Assembly (NCBI RefSeq): GCF_010501065.1
Contig: NZ_QVMM01000007.1
Span: forward strand, 62,001 to 126,000
Reading direction: 5' to 3'
Length of the DNA: 64,000 bases
Source of the DNA: Dysgonomonas sp. 216
Lineage (GTDB): Bacteria > Bacteroidota > Bacteroidia > Bacteroidales > Dysgonomonadaceae
The notes beneath the pieces were generated by a model. It did no database searches. It was not told where the DNA came from and was given only the letters and a program-made list of their open reading frames with translations. The position numbers and the translations under genes are program-made. This document shows, in pieces, positions 9,390-17,803 of this stretch (position 1 is its first letter; each line of letters opens with the position of its first letter).

Positions 9390-10133
9390 ATGAACAAGCT
9401 AAAACAAATCTGCAACGTTATTCTTATCTCGTCGCTATTCGTATTCTTATTCACACAATGCGATAACGCAGTAAACAAAGCCTTGAAATTGGTGGCACAA
9501 GAAACCAACAAACTTTTACCTATGCAATACGATGCCTCTACAACTTTATTAAAAGTAGAAGCAGAAGGCACAACTTTGAAATATTATTATGAGATAGGCG
9601 ACAATATAAATTTTGACGCCGTTACTTCGGAAGCCAATAAAAAGCAGGTACAAGAAAATCTTTTGCAAGTATTGGTTAATTCGAAAGAGTTAGCCGCACT
9701 ACGCACAATGGATGTTAGCTTTTTACACGAGTACAAAAGCAAAAAAGGAGAAGTTTTAATGTCGATAAACATAACTCCTGATATGTATAAAAACTACAAG
9801 CCCAAAAATGAAAGCTTGGAAGACATATTGACTGATTTAGTCGAAATACATTCAAAAACTCTTCCTGTTGAAATAGCACCCGGAATTTCATGGAGTTCGA
9901 CTAAAGTAGAAGGTGGTAACACTTTAGTATACGAATATACCATTCCAAAAGAAGCAGGAGTTCAAATGGATTCTAATTCTGCAGAAGTTAAACAAAAGTT
10001 AGCAGACGGAATTAAATCGGATAACACTTTGATGAATGTTCGTACAAAAGGTGGCAATTTCAAATTTGTTTATGTTGATGCCAACGGAACAGAATATGCA
10101 TCGTACACCGTAACACCGGCTGATTATAAATAA
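9390..10133 (+). CDS. Lipoprotein with two tandem copies of an unknown domain
   Basis: A 247-aa predicted lipoprotein. The N-terminus is MNKLKQICN, then a hydrophobic stretch and a lipobox-like FTQC (Cys about residue 24). The mature part seems to be two homologous halves of about 110 residues. Both have LP, then VE(A/G)(E/G)GTTLKYYYE or VEGGNTLVYEY, a lysine- and alanine-rich helix ending near LLQVL or LADGI, and a final strand pair before ITPDMYK or VTPADYK. This implies an internal duplication. No enzyme motif was seen. It has its own promoter and terminator, so it is probably monocistronic. Family not recognised. Confidence 0.8.
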   Translation: MNKLKQICNVILISSLFVFLFTQCDNAVNKALKLVAQETNKLLPMQYDASTTLLKVEAEGTTLKYYYEIGDNINFDAVTSEANKKQVQENLLQVLVNSKELAALRTMDVSFLHEYKSKKGEVLMSINITPDMYKNYKPKNESLEDILTDLVEIHSKTLPVEIAPGISWSSTKVEGGNTLVYEYTIPKEAGVQMDSNSAEVKQKLADGIKSDNTLMNVRTKGGNFKFVYVDANGTEYASYTVTPADYK

Positions 10134-10159
10134 ACAGAGAAACTGTGAGATAAATAACT

Positions 10160-10190
10160 AAGCGATTGCCAACAGGTAATCGCTTTTTCT
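10160..10190 (+). terminator. Intrinsic terminator after the lipoprotein gene
   Basis: An 8-bp stem AAGCGATT (10160-10167) pairs with AATCGCTT (10179-10186) across an 11-nt loop and is followed by TTTTCTTTTT. It ends the lipoprotein transcript. Confidence 0.75.
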
Positions 10191-10220
10191 TTTTGCCACT
10201 AAACATATTGTATTGCTTTA

Positions 10221-10250
10221 TTGTTACTGATACATATTTTCGTACTTTTG
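10221..10250 (+). promoter_or_regulatory. Putative promoter TTG-N19-TACTTTTG of the GHL10 gene
   Basis: TTG at 10221-10223 and TACTTTTG at 10243-10250 are separated by 19 bp, a good match to the Bacteroidetes sigma-ABfr promoter (TTTG about -33, TAnnTTTG about -7). The ATG is at 10281. Confidence 0.65.
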
Positions 10251-10280
10251 TAACCATTGAGTTAATAAACATCACAGAGG

Positions 10281-11828
10281 ATGAGAAAGAATATTTGGAA
10301 CAATGCATTCCTTTTACTTGCCATTATCATTTTACTTGCTTCGTGCGGAAGCCGCAAAGAACAACAACACCGCTTTACAAATCTGAAATATCCGAAATAT
10401 GAATTTCGTGGAGCATGGATTCATACCGTTGCACAACCCCAATACCAACGGATGAACTCGGTGCAGATGAAACAATATTTTGTAAAAATGCTCGACGACC
10501 TGCATGCTACTGGTATCAATGCTATTATATTTCAGGTACGTCCGCAAGCCGATGCCTTTTACTATTCCGAGATAGAACCTTGGAGCCGTTACCTGACAGG
10601 CATACAAGGAAAAGCCCCCGATAATGGATTCGATCCTTTAGCTTTTATGATTGACGAATGCCATAAACGGAACATGGAATTACATGCATGGCTAAACCCC
10701 TATCGTGTAGGATTCGAAAATCAGGATTATGTACCAAACCACATATATCGCACACACCCCGAACTATTCGTAAAATATGGCAAGCAAATATATTTCGATC
10801 CGGGATTCCCTGAAAACCGTTTATACATATGCCGTGTGGTTGACGATATTGTTCGCCGTTACGATGTAGACGCCATACACATGGACGACTACTTTTACCC
10901 CTATCCTATCAAAGGCGAATCGTTCCCCGACGACCGAAGCTTTAATGCCTATGCTGCTAATCAAGGATTCAGTCCTGCGCAACGGAACGATTGGCGCAGA
11001 AACAATGTAAACACACTTATTAAAGAAATAAAATATACCATTACCCGAAACAAGCCATGGGTAAGATTCGGTATCAGCCCATTCGGTATCTATCGCAACA
11101 AACGCAGTACCCCCGACGGATCGGGTAGTGAGACTAACGGATTGCAAAACTACGACGATTTGTATGCCGATATTAAACTATGGGTAAAGAACAAATGGAT
11201 AGATTATAACATTCCTCAAATATACTGGGAAATAGGGCACCGCCTAGCCGACTATTCAACCTTAATAAACTGGTGGGCCGATAATAACTTTGAACAACCC
11301 CTTTACATAGGACAAGATGTAAAACGGACTATGGATGCAACCATGCCTTCGGGCGACAACCAGTTGTTCGAAAAAATGCGCCTATCAAGAAGTTTCACCA
11401 CGGTAGATGGCAATTGCTTTTGGCCGGGATACGAGATTTTGAATAACCATAAGAATGTTGCTGATGTTCTGAAAACAGAGTATCATAAATATCCGGCACT
11501 AATACCTGCCTATAAGCATATGCACAAAGGCGAGCCAAAAACAGTATCGGGAATAAAGCAGGCATACACCCCCGAACATCATTATCTGCAATGGCTAAGC
11601 AACCATAACAAGCAAAACCCCGAAACGGCTCAATATTACGTAGTCTATCGTTTTGCCGAAGGTCAGAAAGAAGATTTGTACGATGCCCGCAATATTGTAG
11701 CCACAACCCGCGACCGCTACTATATATTACCTTATGAAGGCGGACGAAACAAATATAAATACGTGATAACGGCTGTGGATGCTTTCCATAACGAATCGAA
11801 AGGAAAATCGATAAAAGTTACACTATAA
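10281..11828 (+). CDS. GHL10-family glycoside hydrolase lipoprotein (DUF187/YngK-like)
   Basis: A 515-aa predicted lipoprotein: signal MRKNIWNNAF plus a hydrophobic core and lipobox LLASC. The body matches the hypothetical glycoside hydrolase family GHL10: FRGAWIHTVAQP at the start of a TIM barrel, IFQVRPQADAFY, LHAWLNPYRVGF, AIHMDDYFYPYP with the candidate acidic residues, and IPQIYWEIG. A C-terminal fibronectin-like part (about residues 415-515: YYVVYRFAEG, YKYVITAVDAFHNES) follows. In Bacteroidales such proteins are envelope-linked; some relatives act on denuded or peptide-free glycan strands, but the substrate here is unknown. It has a clear promoter and a shared bidirectional terminator. 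Confidence 0.88.
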   Translation: MRKNIWNNAFLLLAIIILLASCGSRKEQQHRFTNLKYPKYEFRGAWIHTVAQPQYQRMNSVQMKQYFVKMLDDLHATGINAIIFQVRPQADAFYYSEIEPWSRYLTGIQGKAPDNGFDPLAFMIDECHKRNMELHAWLNPYRVGFENQDYVPNHIYRTHPELFVKYGKQIYFDPGFPENRLYICRVVDDIVRRYDVDAIHMDDYFYPYPIKGESFPDDRSFNAYAANQGFSPAQRNDWRRNNVNTLIKEIKYTITRNKPWVRFGISPFGIYRNKRSTPDGSGSETNGLQNYDDLYADIKLWVKNKWIDYNIPQIYWEIGHRLADYSTLINWWADNNFEQPLYIGQDVKRTMDATMPSGDNQLFEKMRLSRSFTTVDGNCFWPGYEILNNHKNVADVLKTEYHKYPALIPAYKHMHKGEPKTVSGIKQAYTPEHHYLQWLSNHNKQNPETAQYYVVYRFAEGQKEDLYDARNIVATTRDRYYILPYEGGRNKYKYVITAVDAFHNESKGKSIKVTL

Positions 11829-11856
11829 AATAATATACACATATCCGACTATAACA

Positions 11857-11890
11857 AAAACAGGGTTGCCTCATTTAGCAACCCTGTTTT
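11857..11890. terminator. Bidirectional terminator between GHL10 gene and thiL
   Basis: A 13-bp perfect stem AAAACAGGGTTGC (11857-11869) pairs with GCAACCCTGTTTT (11878-11890), loop of 8 nt. T runs on both strands let it end both convergent transcripts. Confidence 0.88.
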
Positions 11891-11913
11891 ATTATATCTG
11901 TTTCGAAACATTG

Positions 11914-12942
11914 TTACTCTTCCAACGAGTTCCAACCCTGAGCCTTAAGTTGCATCTCTGCTCCATCGCGGGTTTCGAGCATGCAGCCCAATCCTTCTTT
12001 CGTAATATGACCAATTAGATGTACTCCTTTCAGTTTCGATACTTTATCGTGCATGTGCAGGGGTACTGTAAACAATAGCTCATAGTCTTCGCCCCCATTA
12101 AGTGCCACAGTAGTAACATTCATATTAAACTGTTCGGCCATCATTGCAGTTTGGTAATCGATAGGAATACGTTCTTCGTAAATATGACATCCTGTTTTGC
12201 TCTGGTTACATATATGAATCAGTTCGGACGATAATCCGTCCGATACATCCATCATCGCAGTAGGGACAACACCTTCTTCAGCCAAAAACCTGACAATATC
12301 GCGCCTTGCTTCGGGTTTCAGCTGACGCTCCAAGATGTATTCCTTTCCCGAAAAATCGGGTGTAAATTCTTTTTCGCCTGCAAATACCTGTTTCTCCCTC
12401 TCAAGCAATTGCAACCCCATGAAGGCAGCACCCAAATCGCCCGAAACAAAAATAAGGTCGGTTTCCTTTGCGCCATTGCGGTATACAATCTTATCTTTAT
12501 CGGCTTCTCCTATACAGGTTATACTAATTGTCAACCCCGTAAGCGAAGACGAAGTATCGCCGCCTATAATATCTACACCATATTCGGTGCAGGCAAGTTG
12601 TAAACCTTCGTAAAAAGTTTCGAGATCTTCAACCGAAAAACGTTTGGAAATTCCCAGCGAAACAGTTATTTGTTTAGGCTGTCCGTTCATGGCATATACA
12701 TCCGAAAAATTAACCACAGCCGACTTGTACCCTAAATGCTTTAATGGAACATAAGTCAGATCGAAATGTATTCCTTCAAGCAAAAGGTCGGTTGTGACTA
12801 ATATTTGCTTATCCTTATATTCGAGAACTGCAGCATCGTCGCCAACTCCTTTTAACGAGCTTTCGTTTTTTAACTCTATTTTTTCAGTCAGGCGTTTTAT
12901 CAGCCCGAATTCACCTAATTTTCCTATTTCGGTACGTTCCAT
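11914..12942 (-). CDS. thiL: Thiamine-monophosphate kinase
   Basis: ThiL phosphorylates thiamine monophosphate to thiamine diphosphate with ATP, the last step of cofactor synthesis. The 342-aa sequence has the PurM-like fold hallmarks: GVGDDAAVLEY near residue 35, VTTDLLLEGIHFDLTY, VIGGDTSS-type block (GVDIIGGDTSSS), and MMDVSDGLSSELIHI with GGEDYELLFTVP in the C-terminal half. It begins MERTEIGKLGEFGLIKRLTE, as expected for the family. It stands alone, convergent with the GHL10 gene. No TAnnTTTG promoter or TPP riboswitch was recognised upstream. Confidence 0.94.
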   Translation of the reverse strand: MERTEIGKLGEFGLIKRLTEKIELKNESSLKGVGDDAAVLEYKDKQILVTTDLLLEGIHFDLTYVPLKHLGYKSAVVNFSDVYAMNGQPKQITVSLGISKRFSVEDLETFYEGLQLACTEYGVDIIGGDTSSSLTGLTISITCIGEADKDKIVYRNGAKETDLIFVSGDLGAAFMGLQLLEREKQVFAGEKEFTPDFSGKEYILERQLKPEARRDIVRFLAEEGVVPTAMMDVSDGLSSELIHICNQSKTGCHIYEERIPIDYQTAMMAEQFNMNVTTVALNGGEDYELLFTVPLHMHDKVSKLKGVHLIGHITKEGLGCMLETRDGAEMQLKAQGWNSLEE

Positions 12943-13059
12943 TATTTAATTTTACCTTCTATATTTTTAGTCCTTATACTTACAATACCATACTTACAGC
13001 TATTCTATCTACCTAGAATTTTACTTACCCCAGAATAATCTCTAACATGTTATCAATAA

Positions 13060-13079
13060 AAAACCTGACAAACCCGACA
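13060..13079. repeat. Intergenic CTGACA direct-repeat element, copy 2
   Basis: AAAACCTGACAAACCCGACA, within the 290-bp AT-rich spacer between thiL and punA. Same consensus as the copies at 5301 and 13127. Nothing else was recognised in this spacer. Confidence 0.6.
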
Positions 13080-13126
13080 CTTTTTATAATATATATTTAC
13101 GATCTTATAATTTTCGAAAGCTCAAT

Positions 13127-13146
13127 AAAACCTGACATATCTGACA
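13127..13146. repeat. Intergenic CTGACA direct-repeat element, copy 3
   Basis: AAAACCTGACATATCTGACA, 47 bp after copy 2 in the same spacer and in the same orientation. Confidence 0.6.
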
Positions 13147-13232
13147 AAAAACAATCTCTTCAATTATTAAACTTCCTTTCTAAAAAAGCCATGGGTAATA
13201 ATCCTTTATTATATAGATAAATATAACAAAAA

Positions 13233-14048
13233 CTAGTCTATTCTTTTAATAACCTCCTGCATGAGGAAGGCCATTTTGGGTTGAGCTATTTTTGCAGCTT
13301 CCTGCACTTCTGTGTGTGTTACTTCTACTATTTTACCCAAAACACCAAGATCGGTAATAATAGAAAATGCCAGCACTTTCATTTTTGCATGATTAGCAAC
13401 AATAACTTCCGGAACGGTAGACATGCCCACGGCATCGCCTCCTATTATGCGGAAATAATTATATTCGGCAGGTGTTTCGAAAGTAGGCCCCTGTGTACCT
13501 ACATACACCCCATATTGCAGTTTTATATTATTTTCTTTTGCTATCTGAGCCGCAATACAACGTAGCTCCTTGTTGTAAGCTTCGCTCATATCGGGGAAAC
13601 GAGTTCCCAAAGTATCGTCATTTTTACCACGTAAAGGATGTTCGGGAAATAAATTGATATGATCTTCAATAAGCATTATATCGCCAATCTCGAAACTGCT
13701 GTTCATCCCGCCTGCAGCATTCGACACAAACAAATATTCTATACCCAAAAGCTGAAAAACACGGACAGGAAAAGTTACTTCCTGCATATTGTATCCCTCG
13801 TAGTAGTGGAACCTACCCTGCATTGCAACAACACTTTTTTCGCCCAGTTTACCGAATATCAATTTCCCAGAATGTCCCTCAACTGTCGATACCGGAAAAT
13901 TGGGTATTTCCGAATATTCTATTTCTCTTTTATCGGTAATGGCATTAACAAGCTCACCTAACCCGGTTCCTAGAATAATCGCATATTTCGGAATATCAGA
14001 AACCTTCTTCCTGATATATTTCGCCGTCTCTTGTACTTTTGTATACAT
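13233..14048 (-). CDS. punA: Purine-nucleoside phosphorylase (trimeric type)
   Basis: Phosphorolysis of purine nucleosides to base plus ribose-1-phosphate in purine salvage. The 271-aa protein is of the trimeric PNP family: AIILGTGLGELV, PNFPVSTVEGHSGKL (phosphate-binding region), MQGRFHYYEGY, FVSNAAGGMN and GVYVGTQGPTFETPAEY, with VGMSTVPEVIVANH near the C-terminus. Its start at 14048 lies inside the end of lpxK, a 53-bp overlap in another frame. That start matches the family N-terminus (YTKVQETAKYIRKK), so the overlap is probably real and couples translation. Transcribed as third gene after sppA and lpxK. Confidence 0.94.
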   Translation of the reverse strand: MYTKVQETAKYIRKKVSDIPKYAIILGTGLGELVNAITDKREIEYSEIPNFPVSTVEGHSGKLIFGKLGEKSVVAMQGRFHYYEGYNMQEVTFPVRVFQLLGIEYLFVSNAAGGMNSSFEIGDIMLIEDHINLFPEHPLRGKNDDTLGTRFPDMSEAYNKELRCIAAQIAKENNIKLQYGVYVGTQGPTFETPAEYNYFRIIGGDAVGMSTVPEVIVANHAKMKVLAFSIITDLGVLGKIVEVTHTEVQEAAKIAQPKMAFLMQEVIKRID

Positions 14049-15117
14049 GCCTTACTATTTTTTTCATGAATAATCGCTCGTCCTCTTTGCTAAGGAATGA
14101 TATTTTAACGGGCAAATAATACATCGATGCTTTTAACCTCTCGCTCATTTTGTTTCCGTCGGTTAATCGTGCCGCATCCTTTTCGGTAAGTATAGTTATT
14201 GTATCGTTGCCCATTTCTTTAAATCGCTCTTCAATATCCTGAATATCCTTATCCGAAAAATCATGATGATCGGGGAAATTCATAAGCTGCACATTTTCGG
14301 TATATTTCTTTATTTCTTCAACCAATTGGTCGGGAGATGCAATGCCTGCAACCAATAATACCTTCTTGTTACGAATATATTCCAATGGACGCTCTACCGA
14401 TTCGAACAGGTTTTGCCTGTCGAACATAGCAATTAAATCGCCATACTCGGTAGTGGAAAAGAGCAAAGACTGATAAGGATATGTGTTTATATCGTGTGTC
14501 ATTATCCGCATATCAATAGGTTTTAAATCCTGAGGACATTTGGTAATAATCACAACATTAGCTCTGTCTAAATTATGGGCAGGCTCCCTTAACCGCCCCG
14601 CAGGTAAAAGGGTATCTTCGTATATGGGACGATTGTAATTAACCAAAAGCACCGAAAAAGAAGGTTTTACGTAACGGTGCTGATAAGCATCGTCGAGCAA
14701 TATAACCTCGGGCCTGTCGTCCATAGCCAGCAATGTTTCTATCCCATGCCTTCTATTCTCATCTACTGCTACAATAATATCCGGAAATTTGTTTTTTATC
14801 TGGAACGGTTCGTCTCCAATCTTCTTGAAGTCGGTGTTTGGGGTAGCCAGCACAAACCCTTTGGTTTTGCGCCTATACCCCCGGCTCAAAACAGCAACAC
14901 GGTATTTGGTTTTTAGCAAACGAACCAAATATTCTATATGCGGGGTTTTACCTGTGCCGCCAACTGTTATATTGCCAACACATATTACGGGAACATCGTA
15001 TTGAACCTGTTTAAGTATATTCCAATCGAAAAGCTTTTTTCTGATAAAAACAACAAAACCATACAACCACGATAATGGAAGCAACCACTTATTGATATTG
15101 GTTTTGTTTTTCGACAT
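13996..15117 (-). CDS. lpxK: Tetraacyldisaccharide 4'-kinase
   Basis: LpxK phosphorylates the 4' position of the lipid A disaccharide at the inner membrane. The 373-aa protein has a hydrophobic N-terminal membrane-associated helix (LLPLSWLYGFVVFIRKKLF), a P-loop VGNITVGGTGKTP, and downstream blocks LLDDAYQHR and LLPAGRLREP typical of the family. The C-terminal 50 residues include FPDHHDFSDKDI and TEKDAARL. It is 12 bp after sppA and overlaps punA by 53 bp, so the three genes are probably one transcript. It shows that the organism makes a lipid A-based outer membrane. Confidence 0.94.
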   Translation of the reverse strand: MSKNKTNINKWLLPLSWLYGFVVFIRKKLFDWNILKQVQYDVPVICVGNITVGGTGKTPHIEYLVRLLKTKYRVAVLSRGYRRKTKGFVLATPNTDFKKIGDEPFQIKNKFPDIIVAVDENRRHGIETLLAMDDRPEVILLDDAYQHRYVKPSFSVLLVNYNRPIYEDTLLPAGRLREPAHNLDRANVVIITKCPQDLKPIDMRIMTHDINTYPYQSLLFSTTEYGDLIAMFDRQNLFESVERPLEYIRNKKVLLVAGIASPDQLVEEIKKYTENVQLMNFPDHHDFSDKDIQDIEERFKEMGNDTITILTEKDAARLTDGNKMSERLKASMYYLPVKISFLSKEDERLFMKKIVRHVYKSTRDGEIYQEEGF

Positions 15118-15129
15118 TTCTCTGCTTTT

Positions 15130-16884
15130 CTATTTTATTTCGAAATCGTACGGCAATCGTGCCTGTATGAAATCTTGTTCTGTCATTTCTTTTATCTCAC
15201 GTACCGTCTTTATTAGCCGGTAATCGTCGCCCAAATAACTTTTAAGGGTTTCCTGCGCTATTGTATTTCGTATATCAAAAGTCAGATTTTCCCAAAAACT
15301 TTTTTGTTTAGGATATTCGCTCACCGAATATTCTTTGAGCTCTGCAAATTTAGCGGCTTCTTCAATCGCCATATCTATACCTCCAATTGCATCTACCAAT
15401 CCTATTTTTAAAGCTTGGTTGCCAGTCCACACACGTCCTTCTGCTATTTTTGCTATCGAATCTTTTGATATACCTCTTCCTTCGGCACAGCGTGTTATGA
15501 ACAAATCGTATCCTTTATCAATGTATTCCTGCAAAATAACTTTCTCATCTTCCCGCATCGGACGGGCCAAATCGCCGAAATCGGCAAATCGGTTCGTTTT
15601 CACATGATCGAAAGTCAATCCTGCTTTCTGTGCCAGCCCTTCAACATTGGGGAACAGCCCGAATATGCCAATCGACCCTGTAAGGGTATTAGGTTGAGCT
15701 ATTATTTTAGAAGCGTTACACGATATATAGTATCCACCTGAGGCAGCGTATCCACCCATGGAAACGACAATCGGTTTTTTTACTTTCAAATCGGTTACAG
15801 CTTTCCATATTTGCTCCGAGGCATAAGCACTTCCCCCTCCCGAATTAACCCTGAGGACAACAGCTTTAACATCTTCATCGTCTTTCAGTTTTTCGAGTTG
15901 TTTAATTACAAACCTGTCATTTATATCGGTTTTCGCGTTACCGCTTACAATGGAGCCTTCGGCATACAAAACGGCAACTTTTTCTTTGTGTTCTTTTTTT
16001 TCCGATTTTACCGAAGCCATTTGTTTTACACTTACAAGCTTTAAATCGTCAGGCTTTTCGGCATCGGTAAGTGCACATAAATAATCCTTTACCTCGGTTT
16101 CGTACATCAAGGTATCGGCCAATCCTTTATCAACTACCATTTGCGGTTCGCGAAACAATGGCATCATGTTGGCAATACTATCAAGCTCGGATACTGATAT
16201 ATTGCGAGATTGTGAAATACCGGCAAGCATAGTATTCCATATATCGTGAATATACGAGCCTACCTGCTCACGATTTGCAGGGCTCATTTTATCGAGCATA
16301 TACGGTTCGACTGCCGACTTGTATGTCCCTACTTTAAACACTTGTACCTCAACCCCCAGTTTATCAAATAATCCTTTGTAAAAAACACGGGAAGAAGCTA
16401 AACCATGTAAATCGAGATTTCCCGATGGATTTAGTATGACTTTATCGGCTACCGACGATAAAAAATAACAACCTTGCATATACGTATCGGCATAGGCAAT
16501 TATGAATTTTCCGCTTTTTCTGAAGTCGTTAAGTTCGTTTCTTATTTCGAGTAAAGATGCATTTGATGCCGACAAATACGAAGAGTAAATATATATGCCT
16601 TTTACTTTATCGTTTTCTTTTGCTTTTTTTATGGCCGATACAATATCGCTTTGCGATATTTCGTCAACATCCGAAAAACCCAGGTATTGCATTATCGGAT
16701 TCGGCTGTGCGTGGTCTTTAAGAATACCGCTCAAACGAATCGATAAAATAGTATTATCTTCCAGCTTATAATTCCGAGGCGAACTGCTATTTATAACTAC
16801 AATGGAAAAGCATATTACCAAAATAAGAAAAGCAATAAAAACCCCGGCCACAGATGCTAAAACACCCTTGAAAAAACTTTTCAT
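15130..16884 (-). CDS. sppA: Signal peptide peptidase SppA, long (67K) type
   Basis: Membrane-bound S49 serine protease that degrades cleaved signal peptides. The 584-aa length corresponds to the double-domain type. An N-terminal transmembrane helix (about residues 8-33) precedes a first S49-like domain with the region expected to carry the catalytic Lys (around YFLSSVADKVILNP). The second domain has VVLRVNSGGGSAYASE and the nucleophile region SMGGYAASGGYYIS, followed by TGSIGIFG. This arrangement matches E. coli SppA, where Lys and Ser come from different halves. It is first in a group with lpxK and punA and has a good upstream promoter. Confidence 0.93.
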   Translation of the reverse strand: MKSFFKGVLASVAGVFIAFLILVICFSIVVINSSSPRNYKLEDNTILSIRLSGILKDHAQPNPIMQYLGFSDVDEISQSDIVSAIKKAKENDKVKGIYIYSSYLSASNASLLEIRNELNDFRKSGKFIIAYADTYMQGCYFLSSVADKVILNPSGNLDLHGLASSRVFYKGLFDKLGVEVQVFKVGTYKSAVEPYMLDKMSPANREQVGSYIHDIWNTMLAGISQSRNISVSELDSIANMMPLFREPQMVVDKGLADTLMYETEVKDYLCALTDAEKPDDLKLVSVKQMASVKSEKKEHKEKVAVLYAEGSIVSGNAKTDINDRFVIKQLEKLKDDEDVKAVVLRVNSGGGSAYASEQIWKAVTDLKVKKPIVVSMGGYAASGGYYISCNASKIIAQPNTLTGSIGIFGLFPNVEGLAQKAGLTFDHVKTNRFADFGDLARPMREDEKVILQEYIDKGYDLFITRCAEGRGISKDSIAKIAEGRVWTGNQALKIGLVDAIGGIDMAIEEAAKFAELKEYSVSEYPKQKSFWENLTFDIRNTIAQETLKSYLGDDYRLIKTVREIKEMTEQDFIQARLPYDFEIK

Positions 16885-16917
16885 ATACTAGGTTAAGCAA
16901 ATAAAATTCACGAGAAA

Positions 16918-16949
16918 CAAATATAGAAAAATATTTGTGGAAGTACAAA
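16918..16949 (-). promoter_or_regulatory. Putative sppA promoter TTTG-N20-TATATTTG
   Basis: On the minus strand TTTG (16949-16946), a 20-bp spacer and TATATTTG (16925-16918) match the Bacteroidetes housekeeping promoter closely. Expected start of transcription is about 25 nt before the sppA ATG. Confidence 0.72.
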
Positions 16950-17042
16950 GATTACTGCCATTTGTACGTTTTCTACACTATAATAACCCACTTCGGCAAC
17001 GAAAAGTTCGCAAAAGAGATACATTTAAAAAACCGATGGTAT

Positions 17043-17777
17043 TCAAATATTACTTTTTTGTTGTTCTATAAGTTCAATAGCAGCTTTTGATAATCGCATC
17101 AATTCCGCATCTTCACTAACTTCGAACATCAACACCTGTCGGTAATCGGACTTTGCTTCTTCAAACTTTTTTTGTTCGTAATAAAGATTCGCCCTGTTGA
17201 AATAAATAACAGCAGACGGAGAAAGAGAGAGTGCATGGTCGAAATCGGCAAGAGCGTCATCATATTTGCCCATTTTATCGAAAACCAATCCTCTGTTATT
17301 ATATGCACTTGCATAGTCGGGCATCAGCAATATAGCATCGTTAAAATCTTTCAATGCCTTATCGTATTTACCCTCGTTATTATATATCGATCCACGGTTA
17401 TAATAGCTCATTCCATGACTCGGATCATTCTCTATAACTTTTGTGCAGGCTTTAACAACACCCTTGTCGTTATTCATTGTGTAATAAATATAAGCCTGAT
17501 GCTCGTAAACCTTTGCCAGTACACTTTTCTTCCAGTCGGGAGTTTTCTGATAAGCGGCATCACCCTCTATTCTTTTTATCAACTGTTCCAAGGCTCTTAG
17601 TTTTCCTTCGTCGGAATCTATTTTATCAAGCATTTCCTTTACACTATGCGAGAACGATGCTAAACTATGTTTACTTTTACGCCTTGTTTTCTGTATATAA
17701 AAAATCATTGCGCTGAATGCAAGTAATATTACCCCGAAAATGGCAATAAGCCCCCAAATGTTTATAGCTGCTATCAT
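17043..17777 (-). CDS. Membrane-anchored TPR protein
   Basis: A 244-aa protein with one N-terminal membrane helix (about residues 6-27) and a basic stretch KTRRKSKH, then tetratricopeptide repeats. At least three canonical TPR units are visible, each with the G-x-x-Y/F and A-x-x-D pattern: YYNRGSIYNNEGKYDKALKD, AYNNRGLVFDKMGKYDDALA and YFNRANLYYEQKKFEEAKS. TPRs are protein-interaction scaffolds; the partner is unknown. It lies 26 bp after the outer-membrane barrel gene on the same strand, so the two may be cotranscribed. Confidence 0.82.
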   Translation of the reverse strand: MIAAINIWGLIAIFGVILLAFSAMIFYIQKTRRKSKHSLASFSHSVKEMLDKIDSDEGKLRALEQLIKRIEGDAAYQKTPDWKKSVLAKVYEHQAYIYYTMNNDKGVVKACTKVIENDPSHGMSYYNRGSIYNNEGKYDKALKDFNDAILLMPDYASAYNNRGLVFDKMGKYDDALADFDHALSLSPSAVIYFNRANLYYEQKKFEEAKSDYRQVLMFEVSEDAELMRLSKAAIELIEQQKSNI

Positions 17778-17803
17778 ATTTTATTTCAAATTTATCCGTT
17801 TCG

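Noticed and set aside
13996-14048. Frameshift in lpxK or punA
   Set aside because: Both proteins are full length with correct family ends, so the overlap is better explained as real.
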